Assembly: GCA_034231615.1 (NCBI GenBank)
Contig: CM067322.1
Location: forward strand, 64,509,349 to 64,573,348
Origin: Meghimatium bilineatum
Lineage: Eukaryota > Mollusca > Gastropoda > Stylommatophora > Philomycidae
Length of the DNA: 64,000 nucleotides
Reading direction: 5' to 3'
The notes under the pieces were generated by a model. That model was not told the DNA's origin and did no database searches. It saw only the letters and a list, made by a program, of their open reading frames with translations. Shown here piece after piece: positions 1 to 13,004 of this stretch. A program made the position numbers and the translations under genes. The first letter of the stretch is position 1. Each line of letters starts with the position of its first letter.

Positions 1-1068
1 AACAACAGTTACAGTCTGGTAAAGATGCATCTATTTCATGTGGTAGCGTAGCAGCAATATACGTCAAAATGATTGAATATGATTAAATATCTTGTAGGAC
101 AGACATTGTAGCAGCAAGACAAACCACCTGTCTACATTTGCGTGTTGTGTTTTTAAATATATCTACAGCAAGCGCACACAAATGTAGTTATTTACTTTAA
201 ACAGTACAGAAAGGTAATGTTAGATTTCTTATTTGTTAGTTATCTCTTTTTCACGCCAAAATGCTTAGCTTACGTATATCTTAAGAGCGGAAACATTTAT
301 TGGCTGCTCAAAAACCAACCTTTGACCTTTTAATACCAATTGTAGTGTGCTTTCAGACGCTGGCTTCAGACCAATCATAGGCTTATAAATAATTTATGAT
401 GATGTTAGTTCTCATTACTGAAAACGTACATTTTCTATGTGTACTGAACATTTTCGCAGGAAAGAAGAACAGGCGCCTGGAGCTGCATTACAAGATTAAA
501 TAAGGTATGTTTTTTAAAAATAGTTAATGTTTTTGTAGGTCTGTAGATACGTGTTTCGGTGGAAAACAAATAGTGGGTGGGGGGAATCGAGGGGGGAAAG
601 AAGCTATCTGCGTTCTAAAAAAAAGTCCCTTGGCGTTTCCGCTCTAAATATTCACGCTATGCCATTGATGTGATGTGTGTAGATTACTGAACAGTCCAAT
701 TGAGATACATATAGTCATGGTTGCATATATGTGTGTTTGTTGTTCTAACTTTTTGGGAAGCACGTTTTTCTGCTTCTGAAATATGATACTTATCGACGAT
801 GCGAGCATTTTTACTGCTGTTCATCGCCACATTGGGCGATTATAAGGGACGGATTTCCTGGAATGACGCCGATGTTGAAGAACTTCAGAGACACTGTGAC
901 GAAGACCTCGAAACGGTTCTTCTATTTGCCGCTCATTATTTTGCCCTTACATAAAAAAGTTAGATAGTAGGTGGCTAGTTAACTGTCGTATCACCATTAA
1001 TGCATTCCAGGAATGTTAATATGTGCCATCGATCTACTCAGGAGTGTATCCACCACTACACGATGACT
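1..1068. other. Repeat-poor AT-rich DNA, no gene seen
   Basis: I see no supported coding region, splice-bounded exon or repeat copy here. There is a short G-rich patch near 575-600. If the minus-strand gene extends this far it would be intron, but nothing shows that. Confidence 0.5.
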
Positions 1069-1081
1069 GACAGTTCCAGTT

Positions 1082-1365
1082 TCTTCTTCTTCTTCTTCTG
1101 CGTTCGTTCTCAAGCTCCTGCAGATTAGCAGGATGTAGTTCGGAGAACGGAATGCGTTGTGTCATGGTTTACAGCATTGCTGCGATATCTGCGTCGTTCG
1201 GCCTGACATATCCGACTTCAGCATGGCTTTGAGTCACTTACCCTATTAGGGATGGGGCAGCCAACTACATCCCATAACCTCCTTGGTCGCCTTTTACAAC
1301 AAGCGTGGAAGGTAAACAGCGTTGTTATTCTTTGCTCCCCTTTCGGGCCCTGGCATCACACGGGC
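1082..1365 (-). mobile_element. Family 1 SINE-like element, full copy
   Basis: About 284 bp running from a (TTC)6 tract to the end CACGGGC. It is flanked by a perfect 13-bp target-site duplication, GACAGTTCCAGTT, at 1069-1081 and 1366-1378. The TTC tract varies in length between copies, so I read it as a (GAA)n 3' tail of a minus-strand retroposon. The core CAGGATGTAG..CGGAGAACGGAATGCG is shared with the copies near 33.3, 39.4, 42.6 and 46.9 kb. No clear tRNA, 5S or 7SL promoter is visible in the presumed head, so its parent gene is unknown. Confidence 0.85.
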
Positions 1366-1673
1366 GACAGTTCCAGTTATTCGTTGATTGACAAACATTA
1401 TGTAAAGTCCACAGTAGAGTTATGTTTTTGAAATGCCAAATTTGTGAAGAGTAGTTCCTTTACTCTGGACATAGAAAAGGAATAAGAAACGACAATAATT
1501 TCATATGTCCGTGTTGTTTCGCGTAAGACGTTCAAAATGTCTGTCAAAGACCGACTGACTATCTTCACTGGCAACACTTGCTTAAAAACCGATAGCGCCA
1601 TTCCACGATCTTTCCAGAGCATGATCCCCGGTGATCCACCGCAGTAATGTTTATTTGAAACAACGAATAACAA

Positions 1674-1745
1674 GTGGACTCGAAACCTTGGTACTATGGT
1701 AGGAGGACGAATGCCTTAGCATTACACTACTGCGGCCGTCGTCCT
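1674..1745 (-). mobile_element. tRNA-like SINE head, solitary
   Basis: On the minus strand the sequence CAGTAGTGTAATGC resembles a Pol III A box, and GGTTTCGAGTCC about 40 bases on resembles a B box. It is not a foldable, intact tRNA as far as I can see. It is most likely the 5' head of a decayed tRNA-derived SINE. Confidence 0.5.
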
Positions 1746-2189
1746 GATCGAGAACGAACATAAAACGGCATGTAATAAACAATTTATATGTGCAAACATT
1801 TCACAACAGCTTAAATGCCTATCCATATTAAAATGGATTTAAAGCTTCGCCCTTATCTAAACAGCGAGAAATTGCCATTTTTTTCCAGACGCTAAATTTT
1901 CTGCAATGTCACGCACCTGCAGTAATTTCTAAACACATTATTTCACACTGAGTAATTTAGTGATCCATCACTTTATGACTTCATTATCGGCTTTCCACTT
2001 GATAAATACGAAGAATACAGAAACTTCCGATGAATTGAACCAATGAGCATAGCATCTGAAACGATTGGAAATGTGGTAAGCAAATGTCACATTGGCCACA
2101 ATCAATCTATTACAGCTAATATTGACTGCAGCATTACGTAATTTGATTTTAAACATCTGAACATCATCTGCATATGTCCTGATAAAATT

Positions 2190-2322
2190 GGGTAATTAGT
2201 TAAAAGTCGGTACAGTATATTGAAAAAGCAATGGGTAAAATTAGTTAAAAGTGGCTTTGCTGGAAAAGCGATGGGTAAAAGTAATTAGTCAAAAGAAGCT
2301 ATCTTGAAAAAGCGATGGGTAA
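2190..2322. repeat. Degenerate tandem repeat, about 45 bp, 3 copies
   Basis: Three successive variants share the phrase TTAGTTAAAAG and, about 25 bases later, AAAGCGATGGGTAAAA. The copies differ by substitutions and small indels. Confidence 0.7.
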
Positions 2323-2433
2323 AAGTTACCTTATAGGCACATCATACATATACAACTACGAAACAGGCTATAAATAAGCAATGGTGATTATATTACGCTA
2401 CCAAGAAAGAAAACCGCTAAAAGTGTATTCTAT

Positions 2434-2562
2434 TTCTTCTTCTTCTGTGTTCATTCTAAAACTCTTGGAGATTAACAGGGTATAGTCTAGAGAACGAAAT
2501 GCGATGAGTCATGGTTTACAATTTGGCTTCGCTATTAGCGTGGCTTTGATGAACTTAACTGT
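2434..2562 (-). mobile_element. Family 1 SINE-like element, partial copy
   Basis: It begins with a TTC tract followed by TGTGTTCATTCTAAAACTC, then the family core (AACAGGGTATAGTC, AGAACGAAATGCG, TCATGGTTTACA). It is diverged and lacks the outer half of the element, breaking off against LINE H. Confidence 0.75.
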
Positions 2563-2569
2563 GGTCATC

Positions 2570-2770
2570 AGTCCCCAGACATGGCAATAGAACGTGTCAG
2601 TCAGATCTGTTTCAGGTAGCCATAGTTTTCTTCTTGTGCTGTGGTACATTACGCAATTATGTACAAGATGATGTGTGTTTTCTGGAGATTGTCCACAGAA
2701 AGCCATATTGGTGCCACCAATCTGAAACTTCTCGTACGTGTATTGTTGGAGTCTGTTGTTGCCATTTCTC
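2570..2770 (-). mobile_element. LINE H fragment: C-terminal zinc knuckle region
   Basis: The minus-strand frame carries the C-terminal region that follows RNase H in some I/Jockey-type LINEs: a basic YEKFQIG segment, a decayed Cys knuckle (AFCGQ..THHLVHNC), then RRKLWLPET. The same region, better conserved, recurs at 20500-20775. No RT or RNase H domain is attached, so this is a dead fragment. The clade assignment is from memory of the family and is tentative. Confidence 0.65.
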
Positions 2771-2814
2771 AAACTAAATCGTATTTTTACATTATTTTTC
2801 AAGAACAAAAATGT

Positions 2815-3290
2815 AAACATAGACACTAACGTTGCATTATACAAGCCTATTATTGTTCCATCACTATGCTACCAGTGCCAAACCTGGACAATGACAGCAC
2901 AAGACAAAAGAAAAATAGTGACAACAGAAATGACATGTCTACGAAGAATACTCGGAGTGTCATTAAGAGATAGAATTAGAAACAATAACATCAGACAGAT
3001 AACCAAAACAATACCAGTATTGAGACACATCAAAATACAACAGATCAAGTGGTTTTCACACACTTCCAGACTACCGACATATAGCATGCCACAAATGGTC
3101 ATGACACATATACATAACGGTTATAAAGCCAGAGGCAGACCATGTAAAAGATGGATCACCGAAATAAAAGAAGCCACAGGAACAAGCTTACAAACAGCGC
3201 ACAAGAAGACCATCTCCAGAGAACTCTTTCACCCCTGACGCCGCAAGACAAATAAGGGACACAGAGTATAGATAGATAGATAGAATCGCA
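2815..3290 (+). mobile_element. LINE F fragment: 3' end of the reverse transcriptase ORF
   Basis: An open frame of about 140 residues contains the usual post-RT LINE landmarks: IIVPSLCYQCQTWTM (from a YGCETWT-type motif), then TCLRRILGV, then QQIKWFSHTSRLP (from RWFGHV.R), then ARGRPCKRWITEI. It stops near 3238 and ends in a (GATA)n tail at 3270-3284. RT motifs A-C are missing, so the copy is 5' truncated. Related pieces lie at 16.2, 19.3-20.5, 44.2, 45.1 and 49.0 kb. Confidence 0.85.
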
Positions 3291-3718
3291 TTGATCCTTT
3301 TTTCGAAGTCTGTAGGTAACATCGTCTTTATGGCTGCTTAGATGAATTGTTTCATTCTATGTTAATGGGGAGTTTGATGACAACTTCATTTCTGGAAGTG
3401 ATACCGAAACTCCTATCTGTTTTTGGCAGTTACTTCCAGTTTTTCTAGCTGGTTTGCTATCTCATTTCCCCTGATTTGTGAGTTGCCTAGAATTCCCTAG
3501 ACCCACAAGAACCAGTTCCTTTGATTGGTTGTTTAGTTGAGATAGTAGGAATTTGAAGTCATTCATTCGGAATGAATTAGGGTTCTGGAAGGGCTGCAAA
3601 GCACATTTGGCATCGGTCATTATCCTTTCTTCCTCCAGGTGGGATGATTGCAATCTCTATCCATTTGCTCTGTATTGTATAATTTAGCAAAAAATAACAT
3701 AATCTCTACTATGGTGAA

Positions 3719-3855
3719 ACGTGATGCTGTTCTCTGATTGTCATAATCTCTACTACGTGATGCTGTTCTCTGATTGTCATCATCTCTACTACGTGATGAT
3801 GTTCTCTGATTGTCATAATCTCTACTACGTGATGCTGTTCTCTGATTGTTGTAGA
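3719..3855. repeat. 36-bp minisatellite, about 3.8 copies
   Basis: The unit is 36 bp and starts ACGTGATGCTGTTCTCTGAT. Because 36 is a multiple of three, open frames appear on both strands as a 12-residue repeat. These are repeat by-products rather than evidence of a gene. Confidence 0.9.
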
Positions 3856-4144
3856 GATTTTCATCACAGATGTTCTCATCGACATTTTCATCCTTTGCGC
3901 GATTTCTGTAAATCAAATGTGCTAGGACATTTTTCGTCTTCACTCCCACCCGCTCTGACTTTAACAGTGCACACGAGGTAACATTAAACCAAGTAGCTTC
4001 TGGCATGCTATAAACCGTTGGACAATGTCAATGTGTTCATTTGTTTGTTAACTATGTGATTGTGCTGAAGAGATATTTGTGGCTCCCTCATGCGCAAATA
4101 TCGTATCTAAGATTCTAACCATTATACAACATATTCTGTTCTTC

Positions 4145-4989
4145 TGAGTACATCACTATTCAATTGAATGTTATTCTACCGTTTTATCAGGGCATTCTAT
4201 TTAGTTGAATGTTGTTCTACAGTTTTATCAAGGTATTCTGTCTATTTAGTTGAATGTTATTCTACAGTTTTAATAGGACATTCTGTCTATTTAGTTGAAT
4301 GTTATTTTTACAGTTTTAATAGGACATTCTGTCTATTTAGATGAATGTTATTTTTACAGTTTTAATAGGACATTCTGTCTATTTAGATGAATGTTATTTT
4401 TACAGTTTTAATAGGACATTCTGTCTATTTAGTTGAATGTTATTTTTACAGTTTTAATAGGACATTCTGTCTATTTAGATGAATGTTATTTTTACAGTTT
4501 TAATATGACATTCTGTCTATTTAGTTGAATGTTATTTTTACAGTTTTAATAGGACATTCTGTCTATTTAGATGAATGTTATTTTTACAGTTTTAATAGGA
4601 CATTCTGTCTATTTAGTTGAATGTTATTTTTACAGTTTTAATAGGACATTCTGTCTATTTAGATGAATGTTATTTTTACAGTTTTAATAGGACATTCTGT
4701 CTATTTAGTTCAATGTTATTCTACAGTTTTATCAGGACATTCTGTCTATTTAGTTGTATGTTATTCTACAGTTTTAATAGGACATTCTGTCTATTTAGTT
4801 CAATGTTATTCTACAGTTTTATCAGGACATTCTGTCTATTTAGTTCAATGTTATTCTACAGTTTTATCAGGACATTCTGTCTATTTAGTTGAATTTTATT
4901 ATACAGTTTTATCAGTGCATTCTGTCTTTTTAGTTGAATGTTATTTTTACAGTTTTAATAGGACATTCTGTCTATTTAGTTGAATGTTA
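4145..4989. repeat. 46-bp minisatellite, left arm
   Basis: About 18 units of 46 bp built on GAATGTTATTTTTACAGTTT and GACATTCTGTCTATTTAG. The array resumes at 6632 with the same unit, so LINE A1 (4990-6628) sits inside one original array. Confidence 0.92.
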
Positions 4990-6628
4990 TGTTATTTTCC
5001 TCCAGGGCCATAGGCGGCGCATAGGGCTGAAACCATAGCTTTCCATTTCTGTCTTTGTGTTGCAAGGTCTTTCAATTGTTGCGTATTGTTTAGGTTCATT
5101 GACAAGCCTTCTCTATTAATGGTTCTTCGTAGAGTTTCTCTAGGTCTCCCTCTTCTTCTTACTCCAGGTGGCACCCAATATAGTGACTGTTGGGGAATTC
5201 TTATGCTGTTCATTCTGAGAACATGGCAGATGTAAGTCCAACGCCTTTGTCTAATGAAGGAAGATATATAGGTTTGTTTGCTTTCCTCTCTTATAGTAGT
5301 GTTAGATTTAAAGTCACTCCACTTAACGTTCAGAATGGTACGTAGGTATTTGTTTCCAAAGGAGTTGAGTCTCTTATATGTGGCTTTTGTGGCTTTCCAA
5401 CTTTCGCACCCATATGATAGAATAGGGATGATGTTGGAGTTAAACAACTAGAGTTTTGTGGTGTTTCTTAGTGTGTTTGACGTCCAGATGTTGCGTAGTT
5501 TATTGAAATACCCGCTGCAAGGGCAATACGGTGTAAAATTTCTTTTGATGAGTCCAATGCTAGATTGGTGCCTAAATATGTAAAATTGTTGACTTTTAAT
5601 AATGGAACATTTTGAATTTCTATGTTGTCGTTGGATCTCGTAAAATCTAGTATATGAGTTTTTGATGTGTTGATTTTCAACCCTATCTGATTTGAGTAGT
5701 GTTGGAGATTGTCAAACTTAGATTGAGCATCTGTGTGGTTTGCCCTCAAAAGGGCCAGGTCATCTGCGTAGTCAAGATCTTCGAGAACGGTATTATTAAT
5801 CCATTTTATTCCTGTCAGCTCATTTTCATTGCTCTTTCTCATGACCCAATCAATAGCGACGCAGAAATGTAATGGGGACATGATGCATCGCTGTTTAACG
5901 CCCGTAACAACTTGGAACCATTCTGACTTCTCAGTGTTTGTTTGAACACAGCAATGTGAGTTGGTGTAAAATGCCTTTATAACATTGATTATTTTAATAG
6001 GAAAACCGTATTGCTGTAGAATATTCCATAATGTAGGCCGATGAAGACTATCAAATGCTTTTTCAAAGTCAACCAATTTGATTATGAGCGGGGATTGAAA
6101 TTCGAGTGATTCTTCAATGATGATGCGAAGAGAAAACATGTTGTCTGTGCAGGAGCGAGCTGATCTAAAGCCTGCTTGTTCTTCTCTGAATAGTTTATCA
6201 ACAGCATTCTTTAATCTTTCCAAGATGATGCTTAGGAAGACCTTGCCTATGACTGATAATAGGGTGATACCCCGCCAGTTGTTGCAGTCTGATGGGTCGC
6301 CTTTCTTGGGGAGTGTGATGATGATACCGTCTTTCCATTGTTGAGGTGGATTTTCATTCCACCAGACATCATTCATAAGAGACAGGAAGTTTTGTAGTGT
6401 GTTATCATCAGAAGCTTTAAGCATCTCACTTGTTATTTCGTCAACTCCAGCGGCTTTGTTATTTCTTAGTTTATGGATAGCATATTTTAATTCGGTGATA
6501 GAGAACATTTCACATGATACTGGCATGGTTGTCATTTGTGTGTCATTGACAAAGTCTGTAGTAGCTGTTGGTTGAGGTCTATTTAATAGTTCATTAGAGT
6601 GTTCTGCCCACCTCTTTGTTTAGTCGTG
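4990..6628 (-). mobile_element. LINE A1: 5'-truncated LINE with nearly whole RT domain
   Basis: Two minus-strand frames split by a frameshift near 5460. The first (6535-5468) covers most of an RT: N-terminal LRNNKAAGVDEI, LPKKGDPSDCNNWRGITLL, motif A VDFEKAFDSLH, motif B GVKQRCIMSP (Arg where Gly is usual), motif C LDYADDLALL, and SKTHILDF. The second (5447-4992) has the post-RT region ILSYGCESWK, RRWTYICHVLRM, RRRGRPRETLRRTI and SALCAAYG. Sequence upstream of the first Met still fits an RT linker (ELLNRPQPTA-like), so the element continues to about 6628. No endonuclease domain is present. It is unlikely to be active, given the frameshift and the motif B change. It related to LINE A copies at 35.5, 55.0 and 63.2 kb but is a distinct subfamily. 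Confidence 0.92.
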
Positions 6629-6631
6629 GGT

Positions 6632-6795
6632 TGTCTGTCTATTTAGTTGAATATTATTCTACAGTTTTATCAGGGTATTCTGTCTATTTAGGTGAACGTT
6701 ATTCTAAAGTTTTATAAGGGTATTCTGTTTAGTTAAATGTTATTCTACAGTTTTATCAGGGCATTCTGTTTAGGTGAATGTTATTCTACAACTTG
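6632..6795. repeat. 46-bp minisatellite, right arm
   Basis: About 3.5 more units of the array at 4145-4989 (TCTGTCTATTTAGTTGAA.. and ATTCTACAGTTTTATCAGGG), diverging toward the right edge. Confidence 0.9.
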
Positions 6796-6857
6796 GCAGC
6801 TTGAAAACTACATATTGTGGTGCTCTGCTTCTCTGGATTATCACCTTTATAAAAAAT

Positions 6858-6985
6858 ATTGCTAGCATATCCTATTTAATTATATCACTATCATCAACCA
6901 AGCATTTTCTGGATGTAGTAATTTTATAGGCAATATAAATACGTTTAGTAGTTTTCCATCGCTTTCTAAACAACCTGATGCGCAA
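6858..6985 (-). mobile_element. SINE D fragment, 3' half
   Basis: On the minus strand it matches the 57.8-kb copy through ACGTATTTATATTGCCTATA and the tail AAATAGGATATGCTAGC. The tRNA-like head is missing. Confidence 0.7.
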
Positions 6986-6989
6986 TTGT

Positions 6990-8240
6990 GTGGGTGTGAA
7001 GCATATACTATCAGAATTGGTGTAATACATTTACATTACACTAAATTAATTTCAGTTTCTGGATCTATGGACATTTCTTTTGACGCTCGAATCCCGGATG
7101 CCCAACTAGGTCGCCTATGCCTAGTTTTGCTCCTGCAGTTTCGGTTTGTTTTGTTCTATTGTTCCCGTGAGATTGTATCAACGACATTCATCCCGACATT
7201 AACTGTTTCAGATTATATACATTCCATTGAATTGCCGAGATCAAGACATGCTGAAATTTGTCATCATTTTACTTTATCGGATTCCTAATTATAAAATAAA
7301 TTATCTCTTCTTTTTATTCCGCTCTTCTTATTATCTCTTTCTCTGCTGAGTGTCAAATCGAGATGAGAAAATGTCGTTTTATAAATTCTTATAGCTATTA
7401 TAAAAGATGGACATTGAGTGACCTTGACCGCAGTTGATGACATCAAAGGGAAAAATAAATCTTTTACATTAACATATATTTAAGCAGATGGCATGGAAAG
7501 AAAACTCAAAGCTTGTCAATAAACATAATAACACGTGTTTGTGTTTGATTATCCGAGTTCACGTGATCACTGTCTAAGATCTTCATATTAAACTAAGTGG
7601 AAATATGCAATCACACATAATTACCCTGCTTATCCTTACTGACGCGAGTGTCCCAAACAAGGATGAGTACTGTCCTCATATCTTTAGAGGTTTGATCGCC
7701 AGGGGAATCACGTCTACAAGTATGCAATACGTTTGTATACATTAGTGGCTGGATATATTTGAATGAGTTTTTGAAGCATTTTTTAAAATATTGATCTTTC
7801 GGATTCATTTTGTCCAGAATAATTAAATAAAAACGAGGAAATAATAAAACCATAATGTAACAATACCGATAATGTTGAAATAATGTATTCCCTTTAATAT
7901 TTCTATGTGTGTGTGTGTGTATATGTATCTGTTGATTACTGATGTTGAAAAGTATTTGGTATTAGGTATTAGCACACTCACATTTAACTACTGTCACATA
8001 TGCTTTACCATTTGCTGCTGTGTTGCGGCGTTATGGACATAGTCAAAGAAGTCCACTGATATTTCTATAATTGCTGCACTATATTAAATCTCACTTTTTT
8101 CTAATAGGTAATATCATTAACTGTTTCATTGGGCCTTAAATTCATATATGTTCCATATTTTACTTCATATTGACATATTTTTCTTCTCCACTTTTATAAT
8201 AACAAACATAATGTGCAAAATTCGTAGAGGATCGCATAGT
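6990..8240. other. No gene seen
   Basis: There are short open frames on both strands but none has recognisable domains or splice-bounded structure. A short GT run lies near 7905-7925. No repeat copy was recognised. Confidence 0.45.
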
Positions 8241-8249
8241 GAATAGTGA

Positions 8250-8668
8250 ATACCATAGAGTCAGTACCGAGGTAAAAGTATCTGTACAGTCAGTACCGAG
8301 GTAAAAGTATCTGTACAGTCAGTACCGAGGTAAAGTTATCTGTACAGTCAGTACCGAGGTAAAAGTATCTGTACAGTCAGTACCGAGGTTAAAGTATCTG
8401 TACAGTCAGTACCGAGGTTAAAGTATCTGTACAGTCAGTACCGAGGTAAAGGTATCTATAAAGTAAGTACTGAGGTAAAGGTATCTATACAGTGAGTACA
8501 GAGGTAAAGATATCTATACAGTGAGTACTTAGGTAAAGGTATCTATAAAGTGAGTACGAGGTAAATGTATCTATAAAGTGAGTACCGAGGTAAATGTATA
8601 TATAAAGTGAGTACGAGGTAAATGTATCTATAAAGTGAGTACGAGGTAAAGGTTTCTAAAATTGAGTA
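8250..8668. repeat. 29-bp minisatellite, about 14 copies
   Basis: The unit is CAGTCAGTACCGAGGTAAAAG plus TATCTGTA. Left-hand units are nearly identical; right-hand ones drift to AAAGTGAGTACGAGGTAAATG, a gradient of decay along the array. Confidence 0.92.
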
Positions 8669-8669
8669 C

Positions 8670-9510
<841 letters not shown>

Positions 9511-9846
9511 TCGTATTGTTTTTTTTCTTTCTGTGAGTGTTTGTCTGGGATTTTTATTCTGATTATTGTATGAATTTTTCTATACTGACCTGCTGTTTTT
9601 GGTGTCTATTTTGTAAAAATGTTTTAATATTCTATATGTTGCATACTTCCAAAATATCTTCATTTATTCTCTTTCTTTCATTGTCTGAGAAAATGACATG
9701 TGAGTAGTCTCACGCAGTGACACGCAACTGGGCAGTCGAAGAAGCTTGTACAGTCGAAAGGTCACGAACCGACCCCCAAGAACAGGAATTCGCATTCTAT
9801 TATTATGTCATTTATGTTTGGGTGGACAACGCCTCTTTTCATAGTA

Positions 9847-10870
9847 TTCATCATCATCAAATGCCGTCTCTGCAACGAAGGTTGGCTGTAACAAATATTC
9901 AACATCCTATGTCTCTTGTTTTGGTGGTACACTATGCTAGACAGTAACCTGTCCATCTTGTGATGTTACTCTCCCACTTGTGTCTCTGTATACTTCTTGT
10001 TCGGCTCCCCTTGACTTTACCCGCAAGCAAGATCTACAATAAGGTGTCATGTCTTTTAATGTCTCCAATATATTTTATTTGTCTGATCTTTATTTCTCCT
10101 AGTAATTCTTTCTTTATATTAAGTGTTTTTAGAACCTCTTTGTTTGTTTTCTTCTCTTTCCATGATGTTTTCCGTCTTCTTCTATATACCCACATCTCAA
10201 AAGCATCAATTCTGTCTTCTGTTTGTTTAATGTCCATGTTTCTGAGGTATACATTAATATAGAATAGATGTAGCATTTTACAATTCTCATTTTTAGCTTC
10301 TTTGTAATTTTTTTAGGAATTACCATTTTCCTTATGTTACTGAACTTACTTTTAGCCATTCATATTCTCCTTTTAACTTCTGTCTCACATCTGCCGTCAT
10401 TTGTGACTATGTGTTCAAGGTATTGATAATGTTTTACTTGTTGTAGTTTCTCTACTTGTATGTTTATATTTAGCTCTTGTTATTCTGTGTGTTTGCTGAT
10501 TATCATAGTTTTTATTTTTTGGATATTTATATCCAGTCCATATTCTTAGCTTGATTTATTAACTTCATCTATTAGTCCTTATAGTTCGTGTATACTTTCT
10601 GCTAAAAGAACAGTGTCATCTGCATATCTCAGGTTGTTTATTATTTTCGCATTGATCTTGAGTCCAGGCATTTCTTCTATATTTTTAAAGATATTCTCTT
10701 TGTAGATATTAGATAGGCTTGGTGATCAAATGCATCCTTGACTTACCCCTCTTCTTATTTCTATGTATGGTGAGTAGCTGTTTTCACACCTTATTGATGC
10801 AGTCTGTTCCCAGTAAATATTTTCAATCAGTCTGATGTCTTGGTAATACTGTATCTAATGTTAGAAGCGA
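9847..10870 (-). mobile_element. LINE C copy 1: RT motifs B-C and 3' region, decayed
   Basis: Minus strand. Near 10590-10620 the frame reads LRYADDTVLLAES (motif C intact), and near 10735-10760 the motif B region is decayed. Further on are YSILMYTSETWTLNK, KTSWKEKKTNKEVL and IKIRQIKYIGDIKRHDTLL. The 3' end at 9847 carries a (CATCAT)n tract on the plus strand. Frameshifts split the ORF. It aligns along its length with the copy at 52441-53375 and, at its 3' end, with 36428-36630. Confidence 0.88.
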
Positions 10871-10904
10871 TTCCATCAAGTTCTTCGGTGTTAACATTTT
10901 AATG

Positions 10905-10936
10905 TGTATATATATATATACATTATAGATATCTAT

Positions 10937-10966
<30 letters not shown>
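10905..10966. repeat. (TA)n microsatellite
   Basis: Two AT runs with a short imperfect middle. The second abuts the 3' end of a LINE D fragment at 10968. Confidence 0.9.
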
Positions 10967-10967
<1 letters not shown>

Positions 10968-10969
<2 letters not shown>

Positions 10970-11246
10970 GACATATTCTTTACATAATGTTGTCTTCGTC
11001 GTGGATACTCAGAACGCCTCTTTTTCCGAGAAAGCAGGCCTTCATTGGCCAATGCAATATGCATACATTCTTCGATGTCGTTGCTCCATCGTCTTCTTTG
11101 TCTTCCTCTTCTTCTCCACGCAGACACTCTGCCCTCTAGAATCAGCCTTTGGATACCATCATGTCGCTTTAAGTGCCCAAAATACTGTAGCTTCCTTCTT
11201 ATGATGGTATTTAGAAGCAACACTTCGTTTAGTTTCAAAACATTTT
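10968..11246 (-). mobile_element. LINE D fragment 1: post-RT region
   Basis: A minus-strand open frame of 100 residues has NEVLLLNTIIRRKLQYFGHL, then RHDG, then RRRGRQRRRWSNDIEECM, and ends HYVKNMSL. These are the RWFGH-R..GRQR-W..DI signature of LINE C-termini. Its 3' terminal sequence AAGTGACATATTCTTT recurs at 13686 and, with one change, at 58852. RT motifs are absent. Confidence 0.85.
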
Positions 11247-11329
11247 AATATATGTCCAAATACAATAATTAATAAAAATAAAATTACGTAATCCAACATA
11301 TGACTACAAAGTAACACATAGATTTACGT

Positions 11330-11573
11330 CACCATTTAAGGGAGGAGGCGGTCTTAAAATATTTGATAGGTGTTGACACGAGGAAAGGGAAGAGAGTGTT
11401 GAAAAAGTTGAACGTCAACAAACATTTTTAACATACCAATTAAATGATTCGAAATTAACAATTACTCATAATCTGAAAATAGCAATGTAGTTTTTTCGTA
11501 CCTTTCCTGTATAAAATGGTGTTTGTAGGGGTGGTTATTACATTTTATGACATAATTAAGACGAATAGTCCCT
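11330..11573. mobile_element. Possible inverted-repeat element (weak)
   Basis: The right edge, read on the minus strand, is GGGACTATTCGTCTTAATTA followed by TGTCATAAAATG and a C-rich stretch. This resembles the DNA-transposon end GGGACTGTCCATAAAT seen at 62937. The left edge is not clear, so the extent is a guess. Confidence 0.3.
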
Positions 11574-12364
11574 GAATTATTGATGGCTTGTTGACAGGGG
11601 GAGGTGTCACAATTCGACAAATAAATGTGTTCCACATAATATTGGAAACTTTCCCCATACCAGAAGGTATATTTAACTGTTCACATGGACCATACACATC
11701 ACACTCTCTCTGCTCAATGCTGAATGAAACTTGTAAGTGAAGGTCTGTTCTCTTTTAAATGAAGTCGGTTGCCTCAACCAATGTTTCATTTCTACCCCCA
11801 TGAATTTCAAGAAATATAGCTTTTATATTATATTGTGGATCTGGGAAATTTCTCCAGAGGCTTATTTAGTACGTAGATGACACTAAGTCTCAGCGATGCG
11901 CATCAATTTTTGAAGTAGTTCTCGACTCAAGCATTAACCAAGAGAAATATATTCATCCACATGACATTGTAATGCTAAAAGTTAACGCTTTAATTGTTGA
12001 CGATAACGACTCAACTGCAAACGATGCATTATCTGTAATTTGTGCTACAAGTGAGAGATTTCGCATATTTTTATCTGTATGAATGTCATCATATAAAAAT
12101 GTTGCTAATGAGATTCTTAGAATGCAACTCTGAGGTATTAAAAATAGAGTTTTTGAAACTGTCTAGTGTTGGAAATAATGATAGTTCTTTATTCAGCAAA
12201 TGGATAGTCTGACATAAGTACACGTACATTTAAAATATGTACGCCATGAGAGGCTGAACAACAACTCAACTGGGATCAGGGATCATGTTCGAGGAAGATG
12301 TGTCAGTTTCACAAGTAGATGCTAAGCAAGAACAGAGTGCATCAGTATAGAGGCTGTCGTCATT
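11574..12364. other. No gene seen
   Basis: No splice-bounded frame or recognised repeat. Confidence 0.45.
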
Positions 12365-12960
12365 TATTAAATTAGTTGAGATTACATCAACAGATATTAA
12401 AGATTTTAGCTTACATCAGCAGAGGTTACACATGTAGATGTTGCATCAGTAGAGTTCACATATGTAAATGTTACGTCAGTAGACGTTATACATGTAGATG
12501 CTTAGTCTGTAGACGTTATACATGCATATATTACACTAGATGATGGTGCACATATAGTTATATCAGTAGATATGACATAATGCAGGTCATACACGTAGAT
12601 GTGACATTAATGCAGGTCATACACGTAGATGTGACATTAGTAGAGGTCATATGTAGATGTAACATCAATGCAGGTCAAAAATTAGTGGTCATACATGTAG
12701 ATGTGACCTCGGTAGAGGTGATAGATGTAGATGTTACATCAGTAGAAGCCATACATGTAGATATAACATCTGTAAAATTCATATATGTAGATGCGATGTA
12801 AGGACGGGTCTTACGTGTAGTTGTAATGTCAGTAGAGATAATACATGTAGATGTAACATCAGTAAAATTTACACTTGTATATACTACGTCTGTAGATGTT
12901 ACATATGTAGATGCTATATCAGTAGAGGTTACGCATGTAGATGTTATATCTATATGATTA
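12365..12960. repeat. Degenerate 30-bp minisatellite
   Basis: About 20 diverged units around CATGTAGATGTTACATCAGT plus AGAGGTTACA. Open frames on both strands (VDVTSVEVIH-like) arise from the 30-bp period. Confidence 0.88.
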
Positions 12961-13004
12961 GTGGTTAGAGTGTATGGCTGCATTTGTCTTGCCTCCTATT
13001 TTCT

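Noticed and set aside
5468..6535. Active reverse transcriptase gene
   Set aside because: Motif B has GVKQRC instead of GVKQGC, the 3' part is frameshifted and the 5' half with endonuclease is missing.
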